Source: an uncultured Eubacteriales bacterium (lineage in GTDB: Bacteria > Bacillota > Clostridia > Lachnospirales > Lachnospiraceae). From it: a stretch of DNA of 64,000 nt. The position numbers and the translations under genes are program-made. Below the pieces are notes generated by a model. That model searched no databases and was not told the origin of the DNA. It was given only the letters and a program-made list of their open reading frames with translations. Below, in pieces: positions 35,462-43,719 of the stretch. Location: positions 62,001 to 126,000 of the forward strand of contig CASFBK010000008.1 of assembly GCA_949292785.1 (NCBI GenBank), in the 5' to 3' direction. Numbering within the stretch: position 1 is the first letter of the stretch; each line of letters starts with the position of its first letter.

Positions 35462-36151
35462 TTATACCTTAAACCTGTAGCCCACACCCCAGATAGTCTC
35501 AATATACTGCGGCTTTGCGGTATTAAACTCAATTTTTTCACGAATCTTCTTAATATGCACCGTGACGGTCGCAATATCTCCTACGGATTCTAACGCCCAT
35601 ATCTCGCTGAATAATTCCTCTTTGGTAAATACACGGTTTGGATTCTGCGCTAAAAATGTAAGCAAATCAAATTCCTTCGTAGTAAATTGCTTCTCTTCTT
35701 CATTGACCCAGACTCTTCTTGCAGTCTTATCAATCTTAAGTCCACGAATTTCAATAATATCATTGTCCTGCACATTGCTGTTGATTAATCTTTCATAACG
35801 GGAAAGATGCGCCTTTACTCTTGCTACCAGCTCACTTGGAGAAAACGGCTTGGTAATATAATCGTCTGCACCAAGTCCCAGTCCACGAATCTTATCAATA
35901 TCATCCTTTTTTGCTGATACCATAAGTATCGGTGTATTCTTTGCTTCACGGATTCTCTTACAGATTTCAAACCCATCAACTCCCGGCAGCATCAAATCCA
36001 AAATATACATATCAAACTCTTCACTTAGTGCTCTTGCCAGCCCTCTATTTCCATCATTTTCAATTTCAACGGTAAACCCGCTCAACTCCAGATAATCCTT
36101 TTCTAAATCTGCGATTGCTACCTCGTCTTCAATAATCAATACTTTACTCAA
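35462..36151 (-). CDS. OmpR/PhoB-family response regulator
   Basis: 229 residues. Receiver domain with phosphoacceptor Asp52 (MYILDLMLPGVDG), conserved Lys in ITKPF, and C-terminal winged helix (FTTKEFDLLTFLAQNPNRVFTKEELFSEIW, ending IETIWGVGYRFKV). Unusual start: TTG at 36149-36151 with GGAGG seven bases upstream; its first bases overlap the kinase stop codon. The kinase gene precedes the regulator, the reverse of the commonest order. DNA targets unknown. Confidence 0.92.
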   Translation of the reverse strand: MSKVLIIEDEVAIADLEKDYLELSGFTVEIENDGNRGLARALSEEFDMYILDLMLPGVDGFEICKRIREAKNTPILMVSAKKDDIDKIRGLGLGADDYITKPFSPSELVARVKAHLSRYERLINSNVQDNDIIEIRGLKIDKTARRVWVNEEEKQFTTKEFDLLTFLAQNPNRVFTKEELFSEIWALESVGDIATVTVHIKKIREKIEFNTAKPQYIETIWGVGYRFKV

Positions 36152-37629
36152 TTTATAACCTCCTGATATTTACGCATCACAAAATACATAATCGTTCCCG
36201 TGTCTTCCTTACTGTTCGCCCATATCTTGCCACCATGGTCTTCAATAATTTTACGTACAATGGAAAGCCCGATTCCACTGCCGCCGGTTGCCGAATTACG
36301 TGATGCATCGGTACGATAAAACCGGTCAAAAATATACGGTAAATCCTTGGCTGCAATTCCCTTTCCGTTGTCTTCTAATTCTACCTGAATAAAGTCTCCT
36401 ACGTCTCGAATACGAATACTGATAAATCCCTGTTCCTTATCCAGATATTTTACGGAATTGCTAATAATATTATTTATGACCCTGCGCAGCTGCTCCGGAT
36501 CTGCAATAATCTGCACATCTGCATCTACATAGTTGATGTAGGTGAGCTTTATATTTTCTGCTTCCAGTTCAAGCCCTACTTCTTCTACGCAGTCACTGAA
36601 ATAATCTGCCACATTAATCCGTTTAAAATTATACGGAATACGGTTCGCATCAATCTTAGAATACAACGTCAATTCATTAATCAGGGTATCCATCTCATTT
36701 GCTTTATTGTAAATGGTACGAATATACTTGTCCTGCTTTTCCGGCGTATCCGCTACTCCATCCATAATTCCCTCTACATATCCCTTAATGGCAGTAATCG
36801 GTGTTTTTAAATCATGAGAAATATTACTGATTAACACTTTATTTTCTTTTTCACTTGCAATCTTCTCTTCTGCCGACTCCTTCAGCCTTAAACGCATATC
36901 CTCAAAGTTCCGGCACAGCTCTCCTATTTCATCGTGACTGCCTTCTGCAATCGTAAAATCCAGATTGCCTGCCTTAATATTCTGTGTAGCTATCTGAAGT
37001 CTCTTAATGGGATTAATGATTCCCCGATAAATCCACACGGTCAGCATTCCGGCAGTAAATATCAGAATCAATACGACAGATACTACCATATCCATCATCA
37101 TTTTCTTCACTTCCGGCACGACTCTTTCCATACTGGTAACAATAAATATGGTTCCCTCGCTCCCATCCGGATATTCAAAGTCAATCTGCTTTAGCAGTAC
37201 CTGCTCCTCACCCTCCATATAAATACCGGATGAGCCTTCTGCCGTTTCCTTATCATATTCCGGCAGCTTTGCCAAAATCTCGGGATTTTCTTCTCCACCA
37301 TATATGATATTATCTTCTTTCCGAATAATTAAGTAAGAATATTTTCCGGTCAAATCCTGATTTATCTTATCCAGATAGTCCTGCTCTTCCAGCTTCTCCG
37401 GTTCTTCTTCTGCAACCTTCTGCAATGACTCATAATCTGCTTTTGTAAAATGGCTTAATACTTTAATGGAATTGGTGAGATAATCGTACGCATTGCCTTC
37501 CATATTATACAGTTGCCTGAGCGTTCTCATCTGGAATTGTCCAAATCCCCACATTGCAACCCCAGCCAACATTACCGGAACAAATATGATAATGCAGAAA
37601 GAAATTATCAACCTGGTTCTGAGTTTCAT
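36148..37629 (-). CDS. Sensor histidine kinase
   Basis: 493 residues: N-terminal helix, an extracellular domain of about 150 residues (through about 165), second helix, HAMP domain (about 210-260), phosphoacceptor segment SNISHDLKTPITAIKG (His near 270), N-box NNIISNSVKYLD and G-boxes DNGKGIAAKDLPYIFDRFYR and GSGIGLSIVRKIIEDHGG. It senses an outside signal at the membrane and phosphorylates the following response regulator. Signal unknown. -10-like TATAAT sits about 45 bases upstream. Confidence 0.92.
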   Translation of the reverse strand: MKLRTRLIISFCIIIFVPVMLAGVAMWGFGQFQMRTLRQLYNMEGNAYDYLTNSIKVLSHFTKADYESLQKVAEEEPEKLEEQDYLDKINQDLTGKYSYLIIRKEDNIIYGGEENPEILAKLPEYDKETAEGSSGIYMEGEEQVLLKQIDFEYPDGSEGTIFIVTSMERVVPEVKKMMMDMVVSVVLILIFTAGMLTVWIYRGIINPIKRLQIATQNIKAGNLDFTIAEGSHDEIGELCRNFEDMRLRLKESAEEKIASEKENKVLISNISHDLKTPITAIKGYVEGIMDGVADTPEKQDKYIRTIYNKANEMDTLINELTLYSKIDANRIPYNFKRINVADYFSDCVEEVGLELEAENIKLTYINYVDADVQIIADPEQLRRVINNIISNSVKYLDKEQGFISIRIRDVGDFIQVELEDNGKGIAAKDLPYIFDRFYRTDASRNSATGGSGIGLSIVRKIIEDHGGKIWANSKEDTGTIMYFVMRKYQEVIN

Positions 37630-37840
37630 AGGAATCCTTTCTTTCCATACTTTTTATATTATAAACCTATTATATCAATGTTTTCGGCAAAATCCTATGG
37701 AAATTTTCTAAACTTTTATAAAAAATATATAAACTGTGAAAATGTAAATTTTTTATAAATATTACAAGAAAAGCATCCTTTTCATGATTTACATATGTTA
37801 TACTATATAAATAAATATCTACCAACAGGAAGGTGAACAT

Positions 37841-38314
37841 ATGAATTTAAAGAACTCCAGATTTGAGTGGATGTGCAAGACCAACGAATCCACCGGTCAG
37901 AAATTTCTACGCATTTTTGCCCAGTGGGCTTGTATTATCTTTGGTCTGCTGACCATATTTTTTATGTGGTATATTCCATTTCTTATTATCACAATAATCT
38001 GTGCTGCTGTCTGGATTACCTTATTCCGCAACCGCAATACAGAATATGAATTTGACTATTTTTCCGGTGACCTTACGATTTTTAAGATTTCAAACGGTAC
38101 ACGCAGGAAGAAAAAATTTTCCTGTACGCTGGACAATATCGACTACATAAGAAAGGGGCTGGATGACCACACCTCTGTCAAGAAATTTTACTTTGACCCG
38201 GAAGCCGTATATACCATGCAGGTAAATAATTCCGACGGAAAGAGCGTACTTTTGATTGAGACAGACGAACGTTTTGTTCAGATACTGGACCAGGAGCGAA
38301 AATTAAGAAAATAA
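37841..38314 (+). CDS. Two-helix membrane protein (DUF6106-like)
   Basis: 157 residues. A short soluble start, two adjacent membrane helices (about 27-62: WACIIFGLLTIFFMWYIPFLIITIICAAVWITLF), then a cytoplasmic beta-rich domain (YEFDYFSGDLTIFKISNGTRRKKKFSCTLDNIDYI). It resembles small membrane proteins common in Lachnospiraceae; function unknown. Divergent from the histidine kinase; TATACT about 40 bases before the start could be its -10. AGGAAGGTG ribosome site, strong terminator behind. Confidence 0.7.
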   Translation: MNLKNSRFEWMCKTNESTGQKFLRIFAQWACIIFGLLTIFFMWYIPFLIITIICAAVWITLFRNRNTEYEFDYFSGDLTIFKISNGTRRKKKFSCTLDNIDYIRKGLDDHTSVKKFYFDPEAVYTMQVNNSDGKSVLLIETDERFVQILDQERKLRK

Positions 38315-38346
38315 AATGTTATCTTAATATCAAAAATTGATATCAA

Positions 38347-38392
38347 AAATCCGTATGACATTCCCAAAGGACGTGTCATACGGATTTCTTAT
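38347..38392 (+). terminator. Intrinsic terminator after the two-helix membrane protein
   Basis: AATCCGTATGACA pairs with TGTCATACGGATT (right arm 38374-38386), followed by TTCTTATT. The next gene converges from the other side. Confidence 0.75.
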
Positions 38393-38436
38393 TATTTCTT
38401 ATGATTTTTTATAATGTTTTTCTATATAATCTTTTT

Positions 38437-39534
38437 CTATATAATCTTTGAAATCGAAAGTCCCTGATGTTCTGTCAAATCAAAGATAGAACCATCGTCC
38501 ATTTGAAGAATCGGTTGTGTCAGATGCTTCGGATTAATCATGACTATCGTTCCGCTCTGTCCATTGCTTAACAACACGCGGTTATGCTGATAGGAGTGAG
38601 CAATTCGTTTCAAGAAAGTGAGAATATACTGTGGATGGTACTTCTGCAATCCTTCCTTCTCAAATGCGTCGATTACCTGGAACGGACACAAGGGTGCCCG
38701 GTAAGAACGTGCTGCAGTCATAGCATCATATACATCTGCAATCGCTACAATCTGTGCAAATGGATCTATTTCTCCATCCTTCAGTCCCTGAGGATAACCG
38801 CTTCCATCTCCACGCTCATGATGCTGTAAAGCCGCTCTCTTCACATGAACATCCAACGGAAGATCCTTTAATATCTTATACCCTAAGAGCGTATGCTGCT
38901 GTACTCTTGCATATTCTTCCTCTGTATACTTTCCCGGCTTGTTCAGTAATTCCTGGGGCAACGCGGTCTTACCAATATCATGTAACATTCCACACAAAGT
39001 CAGCAACGCTAAATCTTCCTTCGAAAAATGCAGCCACTCTCCCAGTGTTCTGGAAATCAATGCCACATTCATACTATGCGCATAGATACTATCATCAATC
39101 TGACGCATATTATGTAACATGTCCAACAGCCCTAACGTTGTAGATGCTTTTGACAGCAATTCTGACGTTCCTGACAGAAGTTCCGATACGTCTATTTCAC
39201 CATCAGCCTGACAAATACTGCCAAAAGAATCCCTTACAGAGCTTAGCTTCTTGGTATAGTCAATCTGAAACTCCATAAACTCCGGTCTTTGCTTCACCTG
39301 CTGTGCATAAGAGGTACGTGGAATAAATATCTTTTCTTCCCCTGATGCCTGTCCTTCTTCCTTTTCATACAAATCTTCTACGTCGGCTGATTCAATCCCA
39401 TAAAAAAACAATCGGGATATCAATGCCGTCGTCAGCATTGTTCCTTCTTCAATAATAAGTTGTCCTCGATTTGAATACACCGGTCTTGCCGTCTTCATTC
39501 CCGGATGCAAATCTTCTACGGCGTAACACTTCAT
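38437..39534 (-). CDS. HD-GYP domain c-di-GMP phosphodiesterase
   Basis: 365 residues. N-terminal DUF3391-like segment (about 1-100), then an HD-GYP domain: HSMNVALISR, GMLHDIGKT (HD at 185-186), HHERGDGSGYP (GYP at 246-248) and VAIADVYDAMTA. These metal-binding and GYP residues are complete, so activity on c-di-GMP is expected. It may balance the diguanylate cyclase at 27.5 kb. Monocistronic. Confidence 0.92.
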   Translation of the reverse strand: MKCYAVEDLHPGMKTARPVYSNRGQLIIEEGTMLTTALISRLFFYGIESADVEDLYEKEEGQASGEEKIFIPRTSYAQQVKQRPEFMEFQIDYTKKLSSVRDSFGSICQADGEIDVSELLSGTSELLSKASTTLGLLDMLHNMRQIDDSIYAHSMNVALISRTLGEWLHFSKEDLALLTLCGMLHDIGKTALPQELLNKPGKYTEEEYARVQQHTLLGYKILKDLPLDVHVKRAALQHHERGDGSGYPQGLKDGEIDPFAQIVAIADVYDAMTAARSYRAPLCPFQVIDAFEKEGLQKYHPQYILTFLKRIAHSYQHNRVLLSNGQSGTIVMINPKHLTQPILQMDDGSIFDLTEHQGLSISKII

Positions 39535-39650
39535 TCTCCAATCCCCCTATACGCAGTCTATTCCCGCATAATAACTACTCAATATAACTTTTAGTATAGA
39601 AATAAAAACATAATTTGTCAATAGTTTCCACAACTTTCTCTCCTTTCCTC

Positions 39651-39679
39651 TTGACTTTGTATACGAAACGTAGTATGTT
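39651..39679 (+). promoter_or_regulatory. Promoter of metK
   Basis: TTGACT (39651-39656), 17-base spacer, TATGTT (39674-39679), about 45 bases before the riboswitch. The 110 bases further upstream (39535-39650) hold no other feature. Confidence 0.5.
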
Positions 39680-39717
39680 ATCTTATAGAAGATTTGAAAA
39701 TTCCATATTGTATAAAT

Positions 39718-39872
39718 TTCTCTTATTCAGAGTGGTGGAGGTACATAGGACCTGTGAAGCCACGGCAACCCCTAACTGGAAGGTGCCAACCTGAGCGAGC
39801 AATCGAACAATAAGAGGATTTGATTATCTTTATCAATTATCGAGTCCGCTTATGTAAGCGGATTTTTTATTT
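39718..39872 (+). promoter_or_regulatory. SAM-I (S-box) riboswitch with terminator
   Basis: P1 arms CTCTTATT (39720-39727) and AATAAGAG (39809-39816) close the aptamer; AGTGGTGGAGG, GAAGCCACGGCAACC and GGTGCCAACCTGAGCGAGC are the S-box core elements. The terminator ATCCGCTTATGTAAGCGGAT-type hairpin with T6 ends at 39872, 27 bases before metK. SAM should switch metK off. Confidence 0.93.
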
Positions 39873-39898
39873 CTAAAAATAAAAGGAGGAAACAACAA

Positions 39899-41086
39899 AT
39901 GGAAAAAAGATTATTTACATCCGAATCCGTAACAGAAGGACATCCTGACAAAGTCTGCGATGCCGTATCTGACGCAATTTTAGACGCATTAATGGCACAG
40001 GACCCTATGAGCCGTGTGGCATGTGAAACCGCTGCCTGCACCGGTTTTGTATTAGTAACAGGAGAAATTACCACAAGCGCTTACGTGGACATCCCTAAAA
40101 TCGTGCGCGACACCGTAAAGGAAATCGGCTATGACCGCTCCGAATACGGATTTGACGGAAACACCTGCGCCGTATTTACTGCTATTGACGAGCAGTCTTC
40201 CGATATTGCCATGGGCGTAGATAAAGCATTAGAAGCAAAAGAAAATAAAATGTCTGACGCAGAGCTTGAGGCTATCGGTGCCGGAGACCAGGGTATGATG
40301 TTCGGTTATGCAACCAATGAAACACCGGAGCTTATGCCTTACCCAATTTCTTTGGCACATAAATTAGCACGCCAGCTGACCAACGTCCGCAAAGATGGTA
40401 CCTTAAAGTATTTAAGACCGGACGGAAAGACCCAGGTCTCTGTCGAATATGACGAAAACAATAAGCCAATCCGTTTAGAGGCTGTTGTATTATCTACACA
40501 GCATGACCCGGATGTAACACAGGAACAGATTCATGCCGACATCAAAAAGTATGTATTTGACCCGATTCTTCCGGCTGAACTGATTGATGAGGATACCAAA
40601 TTCTTTATTAACCCAACCGGACGTTTTGTTATCGGTGGACCTCACGGAGATGCCGGACTTACCGGACGTAAGATTATCGTAGATACATACGGCGGATATG
40701 CACGTCACGGCGGCGGAGCCTTTTCCGGCAAGGACTGCACCAAGGTAGACCGTTCTGCTGCTTATGCAGCACGTTATGTCGCGAAAAATATCGTTGCTGC
40801 CGGATTGGCTGACAAGTGCGAAATTCAGTTGTCTTATGCTATCGGTGTTGCACAGCCTACCTCCATCATGGTAGATACCTTTGGAACCGGAAAACTTGCT
40901 GATGAAAAGTTAGTAGATATTATCCGTGAAAACTTTGATTTACGCCCAGCCGGAATCATCAAGATGCTGGACTTGAGAAGACCGATTTACAAGCAGACCG
41001 CTGCTTATGGCCACTTCGGACGTAATGACCTGAATCTTCCATGGGAAGCAACAGATAAAGTAGATTTGTTGAAGAAATATTTATAA
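39899..41086 (+). CDS. metK: S-adenosylmethionine synthetase
   Basis: 395 residues, full length. Motifs: [42 protein letters not shown] and [27 protein letters not shown] mark the ATP- and methionine-binding sites. It makes SAM from methionine and ATP in the cytoplasm. Ribosome site AAAGGAGG; expression governed by the SAM-I riboswitch directly upstream, a feedback loop. Confidence 0.97.
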   Translation: MEKRLFTSESVTEGHPDKVCDAVSDAILDALMAQDPMSRVACETAACTGFVLVTGEITTSAYVDIPKIVRDTVKEIGYDRSEYGFDGNTCAVFTAIDEQSSDIAMGVDKALEAKENKMSDAELEAIGAGDQGMMFGYATNETPELMPYPISLAHKLARQLTNVRKDGTLKYLRPDGKTQVSVEYDENNKPIRLEAVVLSTQHDPDVTQEQIHADIKKYVFDPILPAELIDEDTKFFINPTGRFVIGGPHGDAGLTGRKIIVDTYGGYARHGGGAFSGKDCTKVDRSAAYAARYVAKNIVAAGLADKCEIQLSYAIGVAQPTSIMVDTFGTGKLADEKLVDIIRENFDLRPAGIIKMLDLRRPIYKQTAAYGHFGRNDLNLPWEATDKVDLLKKYL

Positions 41087-41104
41087 ACGAATGATTATCA
41101 TACC

Positions 41105-41137
41105 AAAAAAGAGAAAGCAGTTTGCTTTCTCTTTTTT
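41105..41137. terminator. Bidirectional terminator between metK and murA
   Basis: AAAAAAGAGAAAGC (41105-41118) pairs with GCTTTCTCTTTTTT (41124-41137). It serves both convergent genes. Confidence 0.85.
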
Positions 41138-41152
41138 ATATCGACATAAAAA

Positions 41153-42445
41153 TTATCCTACCTTGAACTGGAACTTTTGAATCTCTTTCTCAGAACTTAC
41201 GAGCTCAATCTGCGCTCCAAGGCTTGCAAGCTTCTCTTCAAAGGCTTCGTAGCCACGCTGGATATAATGAATATCATCTACTACGGTAATTCCCTCCGCG
41301 GAAAGTCCTGCAATGACCAATGCAGCTCCTGCTCTTAAATCCGGTGCGCTGACTCTGGCTCCGGTATATCCTTCTACACCATTGATAATTGCAATATTGC
41401 TCTCTACCTTAATATCTGCTCCCATACGGGTCAGTTCGTCTACATATTTAAAACGATTCTCGAAAATGCTCTCTGTCACGGTACTGGTTCCCTGCGCAAC
41501 GCCTAATACCACAGACATCTGCGGCTGCATATCCGTTGGAAATCCCGGATAAGGAAGTGTAGTGACCTGGGTATGACGTAATGGCTTAGATGCCACAACA
41601 CGTACTGCATCATCAAATTCTTCCACTTCACAGCCTACCTCTAAAAGCTTCGCAGTGGTTGCCTCAAGGTGCTTTGGAATCACATTCTTAACCGTAACGT
41701 CTCCCTTGGTAGCTGCTGCTGCAAACATAAAGGTTCCCGCCTCAATCTGATCCGGAATAATAGAATATTCTGTCTTATGAAGCTTCTCAACTCCCGAAAT
41801 ACGAATCACATCTGTTCCTGCACCACGGATATTGGCTCCCATACTGTTGAGGAAATTCGCTACGTCTACGACATGCGGCTCTTTTGCAGCGTTTTCAATG
41901 ATAGTTTTTCCTTCTGCCATAGACGCTGCCATCATAATATTAATGGTAGCCCCTACGGATACTTTATCCAGATAAATATGACTTCCTGTCAGCTTCTCTG
42001 CCTCTGCTGCTACTGCGCCGTTGCGAATCTCCACATTGGCTCCTAAAGCACGGAAACCTTTGATATGAAGGTCCATAGGACGGCTTCCGATATTACAGCC
42101 TCCCGGAAGTGTCACTTCTGCTCTTTTATACTTGCCAAGCAAAGAACCCAGCAAATAATAAGATGCCCGTATCTTCTTCATGGAATCATAATCCACCGGT
42201 ACATCCTTTACAAAAGAACCATTAATCTTAACAGTATGTGCATCTACTCTATCTATCTTTGCTCCAATGTCACCCATCGCCTGAAGCAAAGCATTTATAT
42301 CCCGTACATCGGGTAAATTATCTATTGTCACGGTCTCATCCGTCATAATTGCGGCTGCAAGAATTGCCAGCGCAGCATTCTTTGCTCCGCCGATTTCCAC
42401 TTCACCAACTAACGGATTACCTCCTTTAATAACATATTGTTCCAT
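41153..42445 (-). CDS. murA: UDP-N-acetylglucosamine 1-carboxyvinyltransferase
   Basis: 430 residues. EPSP-synthase-like fold with the PEP-binding, fosfomycin-target Cys117 in LPGGCNIGSRPMDLHIKG, N-terminal GEVEIGGAKNAALAILAA and PGFPTDMQPQMSVVL. First committed step of peptidoglycan synthesis. Monocistronic, faces metK tail to tail. The 270 bases between it and the next gene (42446-42715) hold nothing recognised. Confidence 0.95.
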   Translation of the reverse strand: MEQYVIKGGNPLVGEVEIGGAKNAALAILAAAIMTDETVTIDNLPDVRDINALLQAMGDIGAKIDRVDAHTVKINGSFVKDVPVDYDSMKKIRASYYLLGSLLGKYKRAEVTLPGGCNIGSRPMDLHIKGFRALGANVEIRNGAVAAEAEKLTGSHIYLDKVSVGATINIMMAASMAEGKTIIENAAKEPHVVDVANFLNSMGANIRGAGTDVIRISGVEKLHKTEYSIIPDQIEAGTFMFAAAATKGDVTVKNVIPKHLEATTAKLLEVGCEVEEFDDAVRVVASKPLRHTQVTTLPYPGFPTDMQPQMSVVLGVAQGTSTVTESIFENRFKYVDELTRMGADIKVESNIAIINGVEGYTGARVSAPDLRAGAALVIAGLSAEGITVVDDIHYIQRGYEAFEEKLASLGAQIELVSSEKEIQKFQFKVG

Positions 42446-42715
42446 ATCGCACCTCTATGCTTCATTTTTCGTACAAAAAGTTATTATAGTAATACAGTTC
42501 TATCCTGTCAAGGGGACTGTTTAGAAATCTTTATGTATTATTATAACATACTTTGCCGATTTGTAAATGTTTGCTTTCCTGCACGTTTGGGGGTTCTATC
42601 TGTTTTATTGTATGCCCAAATCCTTTTCCGGTGTATGTCCAGCCCCGTGATACAGAAAGCATCTGTTTGTAAACGAATGAAGTTTCTTCTCTTAGTATGA
42701 GCTTTTTTCTTCAAA

Positions 42716-43219
42716 TCATTCTGCTTTTTTTAATTCTTCTACGATTTTTTGAACGGTTGCTGCCACATCCAGGTTTGTTTCTTCCACGGTAATATCGGCG
42801 TATTTCTCATATAAACGCCCTCTTTCCTCATACAAATCCTGCAGGGTTTGTCCCTCTTTTAAAACAACGCCCCGGTCTTTGAGGTTATGCAGACGCTTTT
42901 CTAACACTTCATAGGGGAGTTTCAAATACACTACCGTCGCAGTCTCTTTATAATGCTCCATCGCTTCTCTGCCATATATTACACTTCCGCCCGGCGCAAT
43001 CACTGAATTCTCAACATTCAGTCCGGCATTGACCCGGTTTTCAATGGCAATAAAACCGTCCTCTCCTTCCTGCCTGATTATCTCATGCAAAAGGCGCTTT
43101 TCCTGCTCCTGAATGACTAAATCCACATCCACAAAGCGGTATCCTAATACTTTTGCAAGCACAACTCCTGCCGTACTTTTTCCTGACCCCGGCATTCCTA
43201 TTAATACAATATTTTTCAT
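42716..43219 (-). CDS. Shikimate-kinase-like P-loop kinase
   Basis: 167 residues. P-loop GMPGSGKST (8-16), then VDVDLVI and APGGSVIYG, placing it in the AroK fold. However, the region that normally reads EGExxFRxxE with the shikimate-binding Arg reads EGEDGFIAIE, and the usual GGG is GGS. It may be a divergent shikimate kinase or a kinase with another small substrate. No other aromatic-pathway gene is nearby. The gene stands alone with no clear terminator. Confidence 0.6.
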   Translation of the reverse strand: MKNIVLIGMPGSGKSTAGVVLAKVLGYRFVDVDLVIQEQEKRLLHEIIRQEGEDGFIAIENRVNAGLNVENSVIAPGGSVIYGREAMEHYKETATVVYLKLPYEVLEKRLHNLKDRGVVLKEGQTLQDLYEERGRLYEKYADITVEETNLDVAATVQKIVEELKKAE

Positions 43220-43378
43220 GTCTTTCTGATAAATCTCCTCTTATCCTGTATGTTCCTCAGATAATCTCATATTCTTTGAAAGTATAACACAATTTTCTCT
43301 TCGTGCCTACTGTTTTTTCATGGATTTTTTTATTTTCAGTGCTCTTATAAAATATGAAATTACTAAAAAAGAAGATGC

Positions 43379-43405
43379 TCCTCAGGTTATTTTAAGACCT
43401 GAGGA
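43379..43405 (-). terminator. Intrinsic terminator of the fructose operon
   Basis: TCCTCAGGT (43379-43387) and ACCTGAGGA (43397-43405) form a 9-bp stem; minus strand continues CTTCTTTTTTAG. Confidence 0.75.
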
Positions 43406-43455
43406 ACACCCTCATAATTGCAGTTACATGCAATTTCTGATTTTCTTATTTACTT

Positions 43456-43713
43456 TTACAGATTTTCTTTGAAAAATGCTTCCAAATCCTGTGCTGCCTG
43501 CTCTTCGCCTTCGCCTTCTACCTTTACGGTAACCGTCTCGCCAGTCTTGGCTCCAAGGCTCATAACAGCCATAATTCTCTTGGCATCTACTTCTTTTCCG
43601 CCTTTTTCAATCATTACCTTTCCTGCAAATTTAGAAGCTTCTTTTACCAGTATTCCTGCTGGTCTTGCATGAATTCCCTGTGGATCTGTAATTTTGTAAT
43701 CAAATGTTTTCAT
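43456..43713 (-). CDS. HPr-like phosphocarrier protein with Arg46
   Basis: 85 residues. The phosphorylation site His15 is present in GIHARPAG. At the position of regulatory Ser46 (KSIMxVMSLG in classical HPr) the sequence is KRIMAVMSLG, so Arg46 replaces Ser and HPr kinase could not act on it. It should pass phosphate from enzyme I to the fructose EIIA but not serve catabolite repression. Last gene of the fruRKA operon, 6 bases after fruA. Possibly a dedicated fructose phosphocarrier. Confidence 0.9.
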   Translation of the reverse strand: MKTFDYKITDPQGIHARPAGILVKEASKFAGKVMIEKGGKEVDAKRIMAVMSLGAKTGETVTVKVEGEGEEQAAQDLEAFFKENL

Positions 43714-43719
43714 CTTTTT

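Noticed and set aside
42437..42700. 87-residue plus-strand ORF between murA and the shikimate-kinase-like gene
   Set aside because: Overlaps the murA start region, no ribosome site, cysteine- and phenylalanine-rich composition without family resemblance.
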